The notes under the pieces are model-generated. The model saw only the letters and a list, made by a program, of their open reading frames with translations, was not told where the DNA came from and did no database searches. From the NCBI GenBank assembly GCA_964532065.1, contig CAZHHG010000003.1, positions 53,298 to 117,297 on the forward strand: a stretch of 64,000 nucleotides of DNA. The letters run 5' to 3'. Positions 52,891-61,492 of this stretch are shown piece by piece; the first letter of the stretch is position 1; each line of letters starts with the position of its first letter. The translations under genes and the position numbers were made by a program. Source of the stretch: DSXH01 sp964532065. Its GTDB lineage: Bacteria > Bacteroidota > Ignavibacteria > Ignavibacteriales > Melioribacteraceae.

Positions 52891-55095
52891 ATGATTAACC
52901 GGAGATTTTTATTTGTCACTTTTATTACTTTTTTACTTGCGGTAACTTTTATTGATTCAACAGCTCAGAAGAAAAAGCTTACGTATAAGCAGGTCTATGA
53001 GGGCGGCAGGGATATGCGGGGATTTATGATGATGTCCCGTCCTCAGGGCTGGGCTGATGATAATCATTACCTCGAAACAAAAGCAGATCCATCGAAACCG
53101 GGTTCGCGGCCTGCACTAATGAAAACTAATGTAAAGACCGGTGAATCAACTCTCTATATCGACAACAGCTCAGTTCAATTACCGGAGGGATTCTCGATCG
53201 ACCGGCCTGCAGGTGTTTCCAGTGATTACAATTATTATCTTCTCAATCAGAAGAATAATCTTTACCACTATTCCCGTCCCGATAATTCATTTAAACAACT
53301 TACAAATGACGATGCTGAAGAACGGGTTCCAAAACTTTCTCCTGACGGCAGAAAAGTAGCATATGTAAAAAATAATGATCTATATGTTTATGATGTAGAA
53401 CTCGAAAAAGAGATCAGAATCACAAATGACGGTACAGATCTGATTTATAACGGTTGGGCTTCATGGGTCTATATGGAGGAAATTCTGGGCAGGGCAACTC
53501 AATATTCTGCTTACTGGTGGTCACCTAACAGCGATAAGATTGCATTCCTCCGTTTTGACGATAACCCGGTACCTGAATTTTATATTACAAAAGCTGATGG
53601 CCAGCACGGTGAACTTGAAAAACAGAGATATCCCAAACCTGGAGATCCTAATCCCTTTGTTAAGCTTGGTATTGCAAATGTATCCGACGGAAAAATTGTA
53701 TGGGCCGATTTTGAAGATAATGTAGATCATTATATCGCCTGGCCGGAGTGGACACCCGAAAATAAATTAACTGTCCAGTGGATGAACCGTGGTCAGGATA
53801 ACATAATTCTCTTTGCGGTTGATACAAACAGCGGTAAGAAAACCGAGATCTATAATGAAAAACAGAAAGAATGGGTCGAGTGGTTCGAAGACTTCTATTT
53901 CTTCAATAATAAAAGCGGATTTATTTTAAGAACGAATGTCGACGGATATTCCCACCTTTATTATTATGATCTTAACGGAAAACTCAAAAAACGGTTGACT
54001 CAGGGGGAATGGGAAGTAACAAGTATTAATCTTGTAGATGAATCAAATAGGAAAATCTATTTCACCGGATGGAAAGAGAAGAGCACCGACCGCCATCTCT
54101 TCGTTGTAAATCTTGACGGAAGCGGATTTAAAAAACTTACAGCGGCTGACGGAATTCACAGCTGTTCCGTTTCACCCGGCGGGAAATATTATATCGATTC
54201 ATATAGTAACATTACAACACCAACTAAAACAGAACTCTATTCAACCGATGGTAAGCTGATCAGAACTTTAAGCGATTCAAGAAATCCAGCTGCCGAAGAG
54301 TTTGATCGGGCGAAAATAGAGCTCTTTACAATTCCTTCCGGCGACGGTTATGATCTTCCTGCCATCTGGTATCTACCGGCTGATTTAGATCCGAATAAAA
54401 AGTATGCAGTTATTTTTAATGAATACGGAGGACCGAATGCTCCATCGGTCAGAAATTCCTATTCGATGGGTCTCGCCCAGCATTATCTTGCCCAGAATGG
54501 AATAATTTCTATTTCGGTTGATCACCGCGGAACGGGTCATTTCGGTAAAAAAGGTGTTGCCCTGATGCACCGTAATCTAGGCAAATGGGAAATGAATGAT
54601 TATATAGCTGCGGTTAAATGGCTCAAGACAAAATCATTTATCGATACAACAAAAATCGGAATTACAGGCGGAAGCTACGGCGGATATGTTACCGCTCTCG
54701 CGTTGACTTACGGTGCAGATTATTTTACGCACGGCATTGCGGAGTTCGGCGTGATGGATTGGAAGCTATACGACAATGTTTATACCGAGCGTTATATGGA
54801 CACTCCCCTGGAAAACCCCGATGGTTATAAAGCCGGCTCGGTTCTTACTTACGTCGATAAGTATAAAGGCAAAATGCTAGTCACACACGGAACTATAGAC
54901 GATAACGTTCATATGCAGAATTCTATTCAGCTGATCTATGACCTACAGAGACTTAATAAGGATTTTGAACTGATGCTTTATCCGAATCAGCGTCACGGGA
55001 TCGGTTTCCCTCTAGCTCAGCACGCGACACGCGAAAGAGTAAAATTCTGGTTTAAGCATTTGCTTGGAAGAGAACTGGATACTAATAAAGATTAA
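52891..55095 (+). CDS. Secreted S9 family dipeptidyl peptidase IV-like enzyme
   Basis: The 734-residue protein has a signal peptide (to about residue 25, DSTAQ) and a DPP-IV N-terminal propeller (about 90-470). The alpha/beta-hydrolase domain carries the triad Ser595 (GGSYGGY), Asp670 (HGTIDDNVH) and His702 (NQRHG). A Glu-Glu pair in YMEEIL (about residue 195) is where DPP-IV binds the free N terminus. It removes X-Pro or X-Ala dipeptides outside the cytoplasm. A 15-bp inverted repeat follows its stop. Confidence 0.92.
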   Translation: MINRRFLFVTFITFLLAVTFIDSTAQKKKLTYKQVYEGGRDMRGFMMMSRPQGWADDNHYLETKADPSKPGSRPALMKTNVKTGESTLYIDNSSVQLPEGFSIDRPAGVSSDYNYYLLNQKNNLYHYSRPDNSFKQLTNDDAEERVPKLSPDGRKVAYVKNNDLYVYDVELEKEIRITNDGTDLIYNGWASWVYMEEILGRATQYSAYWWSPNSDKIAFLRFDDNPVPEFYITKADGQHGELEKQRYPKPGDPNPFVKLGIANVSDGKIVWADFEDNVDHYIAWPEWTPENKLTVQWMNRGQDNIILFAVDTNSGKKTEIYNEKQKEWVEWFEDFYFFNNKSGFILRTNVDGYSHLYYYDLNGKLKKRLTQGEWEVTSINLVDESNRKIYFTGWKEKSTDRHLFVVNLDGSGFKKLTAADGIHSCSVSPGGKYYIDSYSNITTPTKTELYSTDGKLIRTLSDSRNPAAEEFDRAKIELFTIPSGDGYDLPAIWYLPADLDPNKKYAVIFNEYGGPNAPSVRNSYSMGLAQHYLAQNGIISISVDHRGTGHFGKKGVALMHRNLGKWEMNDYIAAVKWLKTKSFIDTTKIGITGGSYGGYVTALALTYGADYFTHGIAEFGVMDWKLYDNVYTERYMDTPLENPDGYKAGSVLTYVDKYKGKMLVTHGTIDDNVHMQNSIQLIYDLQRLNKDFELMLYPNQRHGIGFPLAQHATRERVKFWFKHLLGRELDTNKD

Positions 55096-55101
55096 TAATT
55101 G

Positions 55102-55141
55102 TCTCTTGATCATGATTATGTTCATGATCATGATCAAGAGA
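55102..55141. repeat. Perfect 15-bp inverted repeat
   Basis: TCTCTTGATCATGAT (55102-55116) and its exact reverse complement (55127-55141) flank a ten-base spacer, six bases after the peptidase stop and 16 bases before the next start codon. No T-tract follows, so it may be a weak terminator, a processing site or an operator for the AlaX-like gene. Confidence 0.7.
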
Positions 55142-55157
55142 TTAACATGAATAAATT

Positions 55158-55616
55158 ATGGAATACAACGAGAACCCCAAATCGTATTATCCGCCGATGC
55201 ACACGGCAGAACATCTTCTAAACGGAACGATGGATCAGATGTTTAATCGCGGCAGGTGTTTCAGCGCCCATGTCGAAAAGAAGAAATCTAAATGCGATTA
55301 CCATTTCGATCGGAACCTGACTCCCGAGGAGATTAAAAAAATCGAGGATATTGTTAATGAGAAAATAAAACTTGATCTGCCGGTTGCTGAAGGATTTATG
55401 AGAAGAGAGGAAGCTGAGAAATACTTCAAGCTGAATCGTCTTCCCGACGATGCAGGTGATAATCTCCGCGTAATCAGTATCGGTGATTACGATAAGTGCC
55501 TCTGCAGCGGTCCGCATGTTCAATCAACCGCTGAGATTGGGGAATTCAGAATTGTTTCTACCGATTTTAATAACGGGGTGTTGAGGGTTCGTTTTAAAAT
55601 TAACGAGCAGAAATGA
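55158..55616 (+). CDS. Stand-alone AlaX-type tRNA-editing domain protein
   Basis: The 152-residue protein is a threonyl/alanyl-tRNA synthetase second additional domain. The zinc ligands HTAEH (His15, His19) and CSGPH (Cys116, His120) are present. Such free proteins deacylate mischarged tRNA-Ala in trans, most often Ser-tRNA-Ala. The zinc site is complete, so it is probably active. The following gene begins within its stop codon region (ATGA overlap at 55613-55616). Confidence 0.82.
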   Translation: MEYNENPKSYYPPMHTAEHLLNGTMDQMFNRGRCFSAHVEKKKSKCDYHFDRNLTPEEIKKIEDIVNEKIKLDLPVAEGFMRREEAEKYFKLNRLPDDAGDNLRVISIGDYDKCLCSGPHVQSTAEIGEFRIVSTDFNNGVLRVRFKINEQK

Positions 55617-56041
55617 AACGAGTATTATTTTTCCTGGTTATTTCTTTAAGCGCTTTAGCGGCTCAGCAGATTTCTAACTTTGACAGAAACGAGATACTGA
55701 AATCACTCGAAGAACAAAGAATAGCGTGGAATAAAGGAAACCTGGAGAAGTACATGGATGGATACTGGAAATCCGATTCACTCCGCTTTATTGGCAAAAG
55801 AGGTGTTCAGTACGGCTGGGAGGCAACACTGGAAAATTATCGGAAAGGTTATCCCGATCAAGAGGCAATGGGGAATCTGACTTTCGGTGTTATATCGCTT
55901 GAAAGTACCGGCCCGGATTCCGCGTTTATGATCGGTAAATGGAAACTCGATTACATTGACAGATCGGTGGAAGGTCATTTCACTCTGCTCTATAGAAAAA
56001 TAAAAGGGAAGTGGCTTGTAGTTGCTGATCATTCGTCTTGA
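55613..56041 (+). CDS. Secreted NTF2-like (DUF4440/SnoaL-type) protein
   Basis: The 142-residue protein has a signal peptide ending at LAAQ (about residue 18). It then has the DUF4440 pattern: ILKSLEEQRIAWNKGNLEKYMDGY, a central GWEATLENYRKGYPD helix and terminal strands SAFMIGKWKL, HFTLLYRKIKGKWLVVADHSS. Function is unknown for the family. It is coupled to the AlaX-like gene by a four-base overlap. Confidence 0.8.
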   Translation: MKRVLFFLVISLSALAAQQISNFDRNEILKSLEEQRIAWNKGNLEKYMDGYWKSDSLRFIGKRGVQYGWEATLENYRKGYPDQEAMGNLTFGVISLESTGPDSAFMIGKWKLDYIDRSVEGHFTLLYRKIKGKWLVVADHSS

Positions 56042-56132
56042 AATTTATTTACTAGGCAATGATCCGCCTTAACCTGGATTATTTGCGATAAACATTAATA
56101 GACTATCTGAAATTAAACTAGTTGTTTCTAAT

Positions 56133-56642
56133 ATGATTTCTAAGCTGATACCGAATATATTATTCGTTTCATATGTCTTGTTCTCATTTATTTCACTTTC
56201 CGATTGCAGCAGGAGAGAGGACGATTTTTCTTCGCTTGAAAGAATGGAGAGTAAAAAAGCTGAGTCTGTAAGTTGGTTAGCCGCAAAGTATGATGCCGAA
56301 CCTTTCGACTGCGGGATTCTTCAGGAACAGTTGTACAAATCCGTAATTCTGGATACCACGGTTATCGGTGTTATTAAAAAGGGAAATGGAAGCTACCTTA
56401 GAGCCAGAATAAATACAGATTGTAAAGAAAAATATTTTGCGGAATTGTTCTGCGATGAAGAGATAATTGAAAAGTTTAAACGGACAACTACTAACTCTAT
56501 TCTGCTGGTAGCCGATATTAAAAGTGTTTCGGAACAGGACTTTTTTATTGACGCGGATTCTCTCGGCGGTAAAACGGCTTCCATTGGAAAGGAAAGAATC
56601 TGTTTGATCCAGGGTGATTGTCTTGCAATCCTGGAGAACTGA
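56133..56642 (+). CDS. Hypothetical lipoprotein, 169 aa
   Basis: The protein has a hydrophobic N terminus ending in LSDC (Cys25), a probable lipobox. The mature part has several Cys (FDCGIL, NTDCKEKYFAELFCDEE, IQGDC) and a beta-rich centre (SILLVADIKSVSEQDFFID), somewhat like an OB fold. No family is recognised. It precedes a thioredoxin gene by four bases, so the Cys pairs may be its redox substrate. Confidence 0.65.
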   Translation: MISKLIPNILFVSYVLFSFISLSDCSRREDDFSSLERMESKKAESVSWLAAKYDAEPFDCGILQEQLYKSVILDTTVIGVIKKGNGSYLRARINTDCKEKYFAELFCDEEIIEKFKRTTTNSILLVADIKSVSEQDFFIDADSLGGKTASIGKERICLIQGDCLAILEN

Positions 56643-56646
56643 ACGG

Positions 56647-56982
56647 ATGACAATGCAAACTGAAATTACTACACTTACAGAATTCGAAGAGACTCTTAAA
56701 ACAAATAACGCTGTTGCTTTTTATATGAGTACGCCCGACTGTAATGTGTGTAAGGTCCTTAAACCAAAACTCATCGAATTTCTTAAAGAAAATTTTCCTG
56801 GGATTGTATTTGTGTATTGCGACATTGCAAAAGCAAAAGAACTTGCAGCCCAGAAAAACGTTTTTACTGTTCCTACAATCTTATTTTACTTTTATGGCAG
56901 GGAGTACATAAGGAAGGCGAGGTTTGTTAATCTGGATGAACTAAGGGATGAGCTGGAAAGGATCTACAATAATATTAAATAG
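56647..56982 (+). CDS. Thioredoxin-family protein
   Basis: From ATG 56647 the protein has 111 residues with a thioredoxin fold. The active site is CNVC (Cys32, Cys35), and TVPTI contains the cis-Pro. The CxxC loop differs from the WCGPC of ordinary thioredoxin. A longer frame from 56614 overlaps the upstream lipoprotein and would add 11 unlike residues, so I chose 56647. The upstream sequence GGAGAACTGAACGG gives a plausible ribosome-binding site. No signal peptide is visible, so it is probably cytoplasmic. Confidence 0.85.
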   Translation: MTMQTEITTLTEFEETLKTNNAVAFYMSTPDCNVCKVLKPKLIEFLKENFPGIVFVYCDIAKAKELAAQKNVFTVPTILFYFYGREYIRKARFVNLDELRDELERIYNNIK

Positions 56983-56983
56983 A

Positions 56984-57011
56984 CGGAACGGGAATATAAT
57001 ATCCCGTTCCG
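56984..57011. terminator. Bidirectional hairpin between convergent genes
   Basis: CGGAACGGGA (56984-56993) and TCCCGTTCCG (57002-57011) form a perfect 10-bp stem with an eight-base AT loop, between the stop codons of the thioredoxin gene and the VOC gene. T-tracts are weak. Confidence 0.65.
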
Positions 57012-57018
57012 CCCAGAC

Positions 57019-57909
57019 TCATTTTCCGTAAAAAGCCCTTATCAGTTCTTCCCGGTCGAGCTTTCCCATTTTAAGCATCGATCGGGTTAATCTGTCCAGT
57101 TGCTCTTTATCGTCAGTTTGCATCATAGTCATCATTTCTACGGGAACTACCTGCCACGATACGCCGAATTTATCTTTGACCCATCCGCATGGTTGTTCTG
57201 AGCCTCCGGCAGATAATTTCTCCCAATAATAATCGATCTCTTTCTGATCATTGCAGTAGACCATAAAGGAAACCGCCTCATTAAAATCGAACTCGTGTTT
57301 TAGAGTACCGCCGCTCATAGAATTGAATATATAACCGTTTAGTTTGAATTGTGTAAAGAGAACGGAACCCTCGGGCATTCCGGAGGATTTATCCCATGGT
57401 GATTCCATCAGAATTTTTGAATCCGGGAAGATTGACGTGTAATGTTCTGCGGCCACTTTTACCGCGCCGGCTTTGTCGTTCACAAAAAGAATTGCAGGAA
57501 CAATCTTCTGACCGGAATTTATATCGTCTAAATCAAGCTGCCAGGAGACACCAAATTTATCCTGAACCCATGCGTATTTACTGCTCCAGGTATATTTATC
57601 AAGAGGCATCAAAACCGAACCGTTTTCCGATAAAGAATTGTAGAGCCGTTCAATCTCGCTATCCGACCCGCAGTAAACAAAGAATGAAATTGAGGGATTT
57701 ATCTTGAAAACAGGTCCTGCGCTTATTGCCGTAAATTCAACACCCCAAATTTTAAAACTGACTATATCAACTTCACCTGAAGGTGTTCCTGAAATTGCAG
57801 TAACATTTGTTACTTCTGAATCCCGGAATATTGATGCATAATATTCCGCCGCTTCCCTTGCCTCTTTATCGAACCAGAGGTGAGGAACTAGTTTATTTTT
57901 TGAAACCAT
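57019..57909 (-). CDS. VOC-superfamily protein with two PhnB/3-demethylubiquinone-like domains
   Basis: The 296-residue protein has two tandem PhnB-like glyoxalase-fold domains (about 1-135 and 140-260). Each ends in VKDKFGVSWQV or VQDKFGVSWQL with a preceding YC-N/G-D-x-E-I-E/D motif. A short helical tail follows. Family members are annotated as 3-demethylubiquinone-9 3-methyltransferase-like, but methyltransferase activity is doubtful. No ligand is predictable. The gene is alone, facing the thioredoxin gene across a hairpin. Confidence 0.82.
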   Translation of the reverse strand: MVSKNKLVPHLWFDKEAREAAEYYASIFRDSEVTNVTAISGTPSGEVDIVSFKIWGVEFTAISAGPVFKINPSISFFVYCGSDSEIERLYNSLSENGSVLMPLDKYTWSSKYAWVQDKFGVSWQLDLDDINSGQKIVPAILFVNDKAGAVKVAAEHYTSIFPDSKILMESPWDKSSGMPEGSVLFTQFKLNGYIFNSMSGGTLKHEFDFNEAVSFMVYCNDQKEIDYYWEKLSAGGSEQPCGWVKDKFGVSWQVVPVEMMTMMQTDDKEQLDRLTRSMLKMGKLDREELIRAFYGK

Positions 57910-58025
57910 ATTATCCCTTTCTTTAAAGCCAATGTTTAATTATAACCGCATTCTGAAATTAATTAATCTGCTTTAGAATATATAAAATATACGTTCCTAA
58001 AACTTATCAAGCATTTATACATTAG

Positions 58026-58060
58026 AAAAAAACCCTCTCCAAAGAATTGAAGAGGGTTTT
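58026..58060 (-). terminator. Rho-independent terminator of the BNR-repeat gene
   Basis: On the minus strand AAAACCCTCT and AGAGGGTTTT (58029-58038 and 58051-58060) form a 10-bp stem with a 12-base loop, followed by a T7 tract (58026-58032 on the plus strand is A7). It lies 30 bases after the stop of the BNR gene. Confidence 0.85.
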
Positions 58061-58090
58061 GTTGAATGAAACGAGAAGAAAGAAATTTGT

Positions 58091-61000
58091 TTACTTCAGT
58101 TCAGGAGTTCTCCCTGGAGTCCAGGGTGCACCTGCTTTTTCAAGTTCAGACTCAATCAATTTAATATCCACCTCGCTGATTTTCTTTAACTGCTGAAGAA
58201 CCGGCTGAATCTCTTCGTAAAGAACATCGTATGCTACCTTCTGCTTCTCAGTTACATTCGAAGTTGAACGCATCTGGGAGCCGATCATAGTTCTAAGTCT
58301 CTGACTCAAAGTTACTTCACGCGGAGGTGTCTCTTCTGCGCTTGCCGCAACCGGAGGTCCGCTGAATTTGAATTGAATGTCATCAAGATCTTTTGCGATA
58401 GCGTTGGCCTTTTTCATTAGATCGAATGTTGCGCCCGGTGTATTGTTGATAGTCTGGCGTATTGTCTCAACCTTACTTGCAAGTTCATTTGTAAGTCTCT
58501 GCGCGCCCATTACAGTCCTTACTAATTCTGCACCTTTCTTCTGGAACGCGGTCAGTTCGGCCCTGTTTGCTGCTGGCAATGTTGTATTGTTCAAAACCAC
58601 AACATTAAATTCTGCCTGACCGGCGAGTTTCTTTTCCTCACCTCTGTAAACCATCGACATTTCAACGCTGTATTTGCCCGGCATTGCAAATATTCCGCTG
58701 CTCTGTCTTCCAACCGGTTCAAACTTATTGTTGCTTGCAGTAACCGGAGCGGTGCCTTCATACCGGAGATCCCATACCATTCGGTTCAATCCCGCCGAAG
58801 CAGAACGGGTTATTTTTTTAACCACCATTCCGCTTTCATCTTTAATTGTGAAGATTAAATATGGAGCTTTCTCTTCCTGTTCTGCTCTTATATCATCGAA
58901 TGAAGGCTGGGGAATCGGTTTACCGTCTTTGAATAATTCCCGCTCTTTCTCTTTTCTTTCGGCTTTTAATGTTTTAGGAACTTCTTTTATGAAATAAGTA
59001 ATTGTTGCGCCAAATTCAGGATTGGGCGATTTGAAATAGGTTGAGCCCTGACCGTAACGTCCTCCCATCTGAACATATGTCAACGCATCTTTAACGGGGA
59101 ATATGTGAGATTCCTTTGCGAAGGTCTCTTTCGATGCGAGACGGATCGGAGTAAAGTTATCAAGTATATAAAACCCTCTTCCGAATGTAGCAATGATAAT
59201 ATCATTTTCACGCTGATGAAGAACTATGTCGCATACTTTTACTTTCGGTAATCCGTTCTTCAATTCAATCCATTTCTCGCCGCCGTCCAGACTGAAGAAA
59301 AACGACCACTCGGTTCCTACAAAAAGGAGATTCGGATTTACGAAATCCTGCTCAATACTATTTACCGGCCCATCTACCGGAAGATTCGCAGCGATCGATT
59401 TCCACGTCTTTCCTTTATCCATGCTTTTAAAAATATATGGTTTGAAATCGTCACGTTTATGATTGTTGAAAGACGCATAAACCACATTCTCATTGAACCG
59501 GTCCGGAAGTATATCGCTTACAAGTGTGTATTTAGGAACACCGGGTATTTCAATCTTACGCCATGTTTTTGCATCTTCAGAAACCTGAACAAGTCCATCG
59601 TCGGTTCCCGCATAGAGCAGATTCTCTTTAACCGGTGATTCAGCAAACGATACAATCAAACCGAAGAGTGAAGTGCTCACATCTTTAGCAACTGCATCAT
59701 AGCTCCAGTACTTACCCATTACAGGAAAAGTGTTGCGGTCTGTCTGAGTTGAAAGATCATCGCTTATTACCTGCCAGCTGTCTCCCCGGTCGTCGCTTCT
59801 GAATACTCTCTCGGCCGCACAATAAAGTCTTGTAGGCGAGTGGGGACTGATAATAAGAGGAGTGTCCCAGTACCATTTGTAGGTTTTCTCTCCTTTACCG
59901 GGTTCAGGACGGATACTAACGGACTCACCGCTCTTCCGGTCGTAACGTACCATTCCGCCGTATTGGGATTCTGCATAAACTATATCGGGATTATTCGGAT
60001 CAATTGCGGTCCAGAATCCGTCGCCGCCGTTGGTAACGGTCCAGTCGTCGTTTACAATACCGTCAGCTTTGATAGTCTGCGAAGGCCCGCCGAAACTGTT
60101 GTTATCCTGGGTTCCACCGTAGACATTATAGAATGGAAGATCGTTGTCAACATTTACCCTGTAGAATTGTGTTACCGGTAAATTCTCTTTAAAGTCGTAT
60201 GTTTCGCCCCCGTCCCATGTTTCATAAACTCCGCCGTCGCCACCGATCAGGAAATTATCCGTATCGTCAGGATTAATCCAGATCGCGTGATCGTCAACGT
60301 GCCGGTTATTGTTGCTCAGGGCCTTCCATGTTCTTCCGGCATCCACGGTAACATGGGAAACAGTTTCCATTGAATAGACTTTATCAACATCCTTCGGGTC
60401 GCAATAGATTTCGTTATAGTACTGACCCGACTCATGATGATCGCTCATTTTCTCCCAGGAAGCTCCGCGGTTTGTGGAACGGTAGAATCCGCTTCCGTTT
60501 TCTGCTGCCTGTACAATAAGGTAAAGCACATCCGGATTAACAGGAGAAATTGCAATCCCCATACCGCCGATATCTACTCGCGGCAGTCCGTTCATTATTT
60601 TTTCCCAGTTAGCGCCTGCGTCGTACGATTTATAAACCGCGCTTTCGGGTCCTCCGCCGATCTTGGTGAATATGTGTCTTCTTCTCTGTTCGGATGTTGC
60701 ATAAATAACATCGGGATTACGCGGATCGAAGATTACATTATTAACGCCCGTGTTCTCGCTTATGTTGAGTACTTTGGTCCATGTCTTACCGCCGTCGGTT
60801 GTTTTATACAATCCGCGTTCTCCGCCGGGGCCCCATGCGGATCCTTCGGCAGCAACATAAACAACATTCGAATTGCGCGGGTCGATTATTATTCCGCCGA
60901 TCTGTCTCGATTCCTTCAATCCCATATTCTTCCAGGATTTACCGCCGTCGGTTGTTTTGTATACTCCATTTCCCCAGCCTAAAGCGCGCTGGTGATTATT

Positions 61001-61354
61001 TTCGCCGGTTCCGACCCATACAACATTTGAATTGTTCGGGTCCATCACAACAATTCCAATAGAATAGGGAAGCGTATCTGTTACAGCCATCCATGTTGTA
61101 CCCGCATTAGTTGTTTTCCAGACGTGACCGCTTGCAACAGCTACATAATATTCACTGTGATTTTTAGGATTTACCGCGAAGTCGGCTATTCTACCGCTAG
61201 TAAATGCCGGCCCTATTCCCCGCCATTTCAGTCCCGAAAATGTTGATGAGGATAAAAAATCCTTCTCTTTCTTAACCTGTTCCTTTTCCTTTTGAGCATA
61301 AAGTAGAATTGATGATGCTACAATAAGGAGGAAAAATAGACGTGTTATTTTCAT
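58091..61354 (-). CDS. Secreted BNR/VPS10-like repeat protein
   Basis: The 1087-residue protein has a signal peptide (to about residue 20). About eleven Asp-box (BNR) repeats follow, of the form S/T-x-D-x-G-x-T/S-W, for example TTDGGKSWKNMG, STNRGASWEKM and SLDGGEKWIEL, which build sortilin-type beta-propellers (about 40-720). A beta domain (about 800-930) and a helical C terminus end it. This architecture is common in Bacteroidetes-type secreted proteins of unknown activity that are often mislabelled as glycosyl hydrolases or sialidases. It is transcribed alone and ends at a clear terminator. Confidence 0.83.
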   Translation of the reverse strand: MKITRLFFLLIVASSILLYAQKEKEQVKKEKDFLSSSTFSGLKWRGIGPAFTSGRIADFAVNPKNHSEYYVAVASGHVWKTTNAGTTWMAVTDTLPYSIGIVVMDPNNSNVVWVGTGENNHQRALGWGNGVYKTTDGGKSWKNMGLKESRQIGGIIIDPRNSNVVYVAAEGSAWGPGGERGLYKTTDGGKTWTKVLNISENTGVNNVIFDPRNPDVIYATSEQRRRHIFTKIGGGPESAVYKSYDAGANWEKIMNGLPRVDIGGMGIAISPVNPDVLYLIVQAAENGSGFYRSTNRGASWEKMSDHHESGQYYNEIYCDPKDVDKVYSMETVSHVTVDAGRTWKALSNNNRHVDDHAIWINPDDTDNFLIGGDGGVYETWDGGETYDFKENLPVTQFYRVNVDNDLPFYNVYGGTQDNNSFGGPSQTIKADGIVNDDWTVTNGGDGFWTAIDPNNPDIVYAESQYGGMVRYDRKSGESVSIRPEPGKGEKTYKWYWDTPLIISPHSPTRLYCAAERVFRSDDRGDSWQVISDDLSTQTDRNTFPVMGKYWSYDAVAKDVSTSLFGLIVSFAESPVKENLLYAGTDDGLVQVSEDAKTWRKIEIPGVPKYTLVSDILPDRFNENVVYASFNNHKRDDFKPYIFKSMDKGKTWKSIAANLPVDGPVNSIEQDFVNPNLLFVGTEWSFFFSLDGGEKWIELKNGLPKVKVCDIVLHQRENDIIIATFGRGFYILDNFTPIRLASKETFAKESHIFPVKDALTYVQMGGRYGQGSTYFKSPNPEFGATITYFIKEVPKTLKAERKEKERELFKDGKPIPQPSFDDIRAEQEEKAPYLIFTIKDESGMVVKKITRSASAGLNRMVWDLRYEGTAPVTASNNKFEPVGRQSSGIFAMPGKYSVEMSMVYRGEEKKLAGQAEFNVVVLNNTTLPAANRAELTAFQKKGAELVRTVMGAQRLTNELASKVETIRQTINNTPGATFDLMKKANAIAKDLDDIQFKFSGPPVAASAEETPPREVTLSQRLRTMIGSQMRSTSNVTEKQKVAYDVLYEEIQPVLQQLKKISEVDIKLIESELEKAGAPWTPGRTPELK

Positions 61355-61492
61355 GCTTACCCCGATTATTTATTGTTAAATAAGTTTATGATCCCGTAAA
61401 AGAGGGGATTGAGATTGAAAGGGTTTTTATTCCGGATTTTTGATATTTTGCTTCTGCAAAAGACAAAATTGATCTCGTATTTCTACTCTGAT

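Noticed and set aside
60434..60982. 182-residue frame antisense to the BNR-repeat gene
   Set aside because: Its repeated composition mirrors the Asp-box repeats of the real gene on the other strand.
58091..61354. Sialidase or glycosyl hydrolase activity for the BNR protein
   Set aside because: Asp-box repeats occur in many non-enzymatic propellers, and no sialidase arginine triad or FRIP motif is visible.
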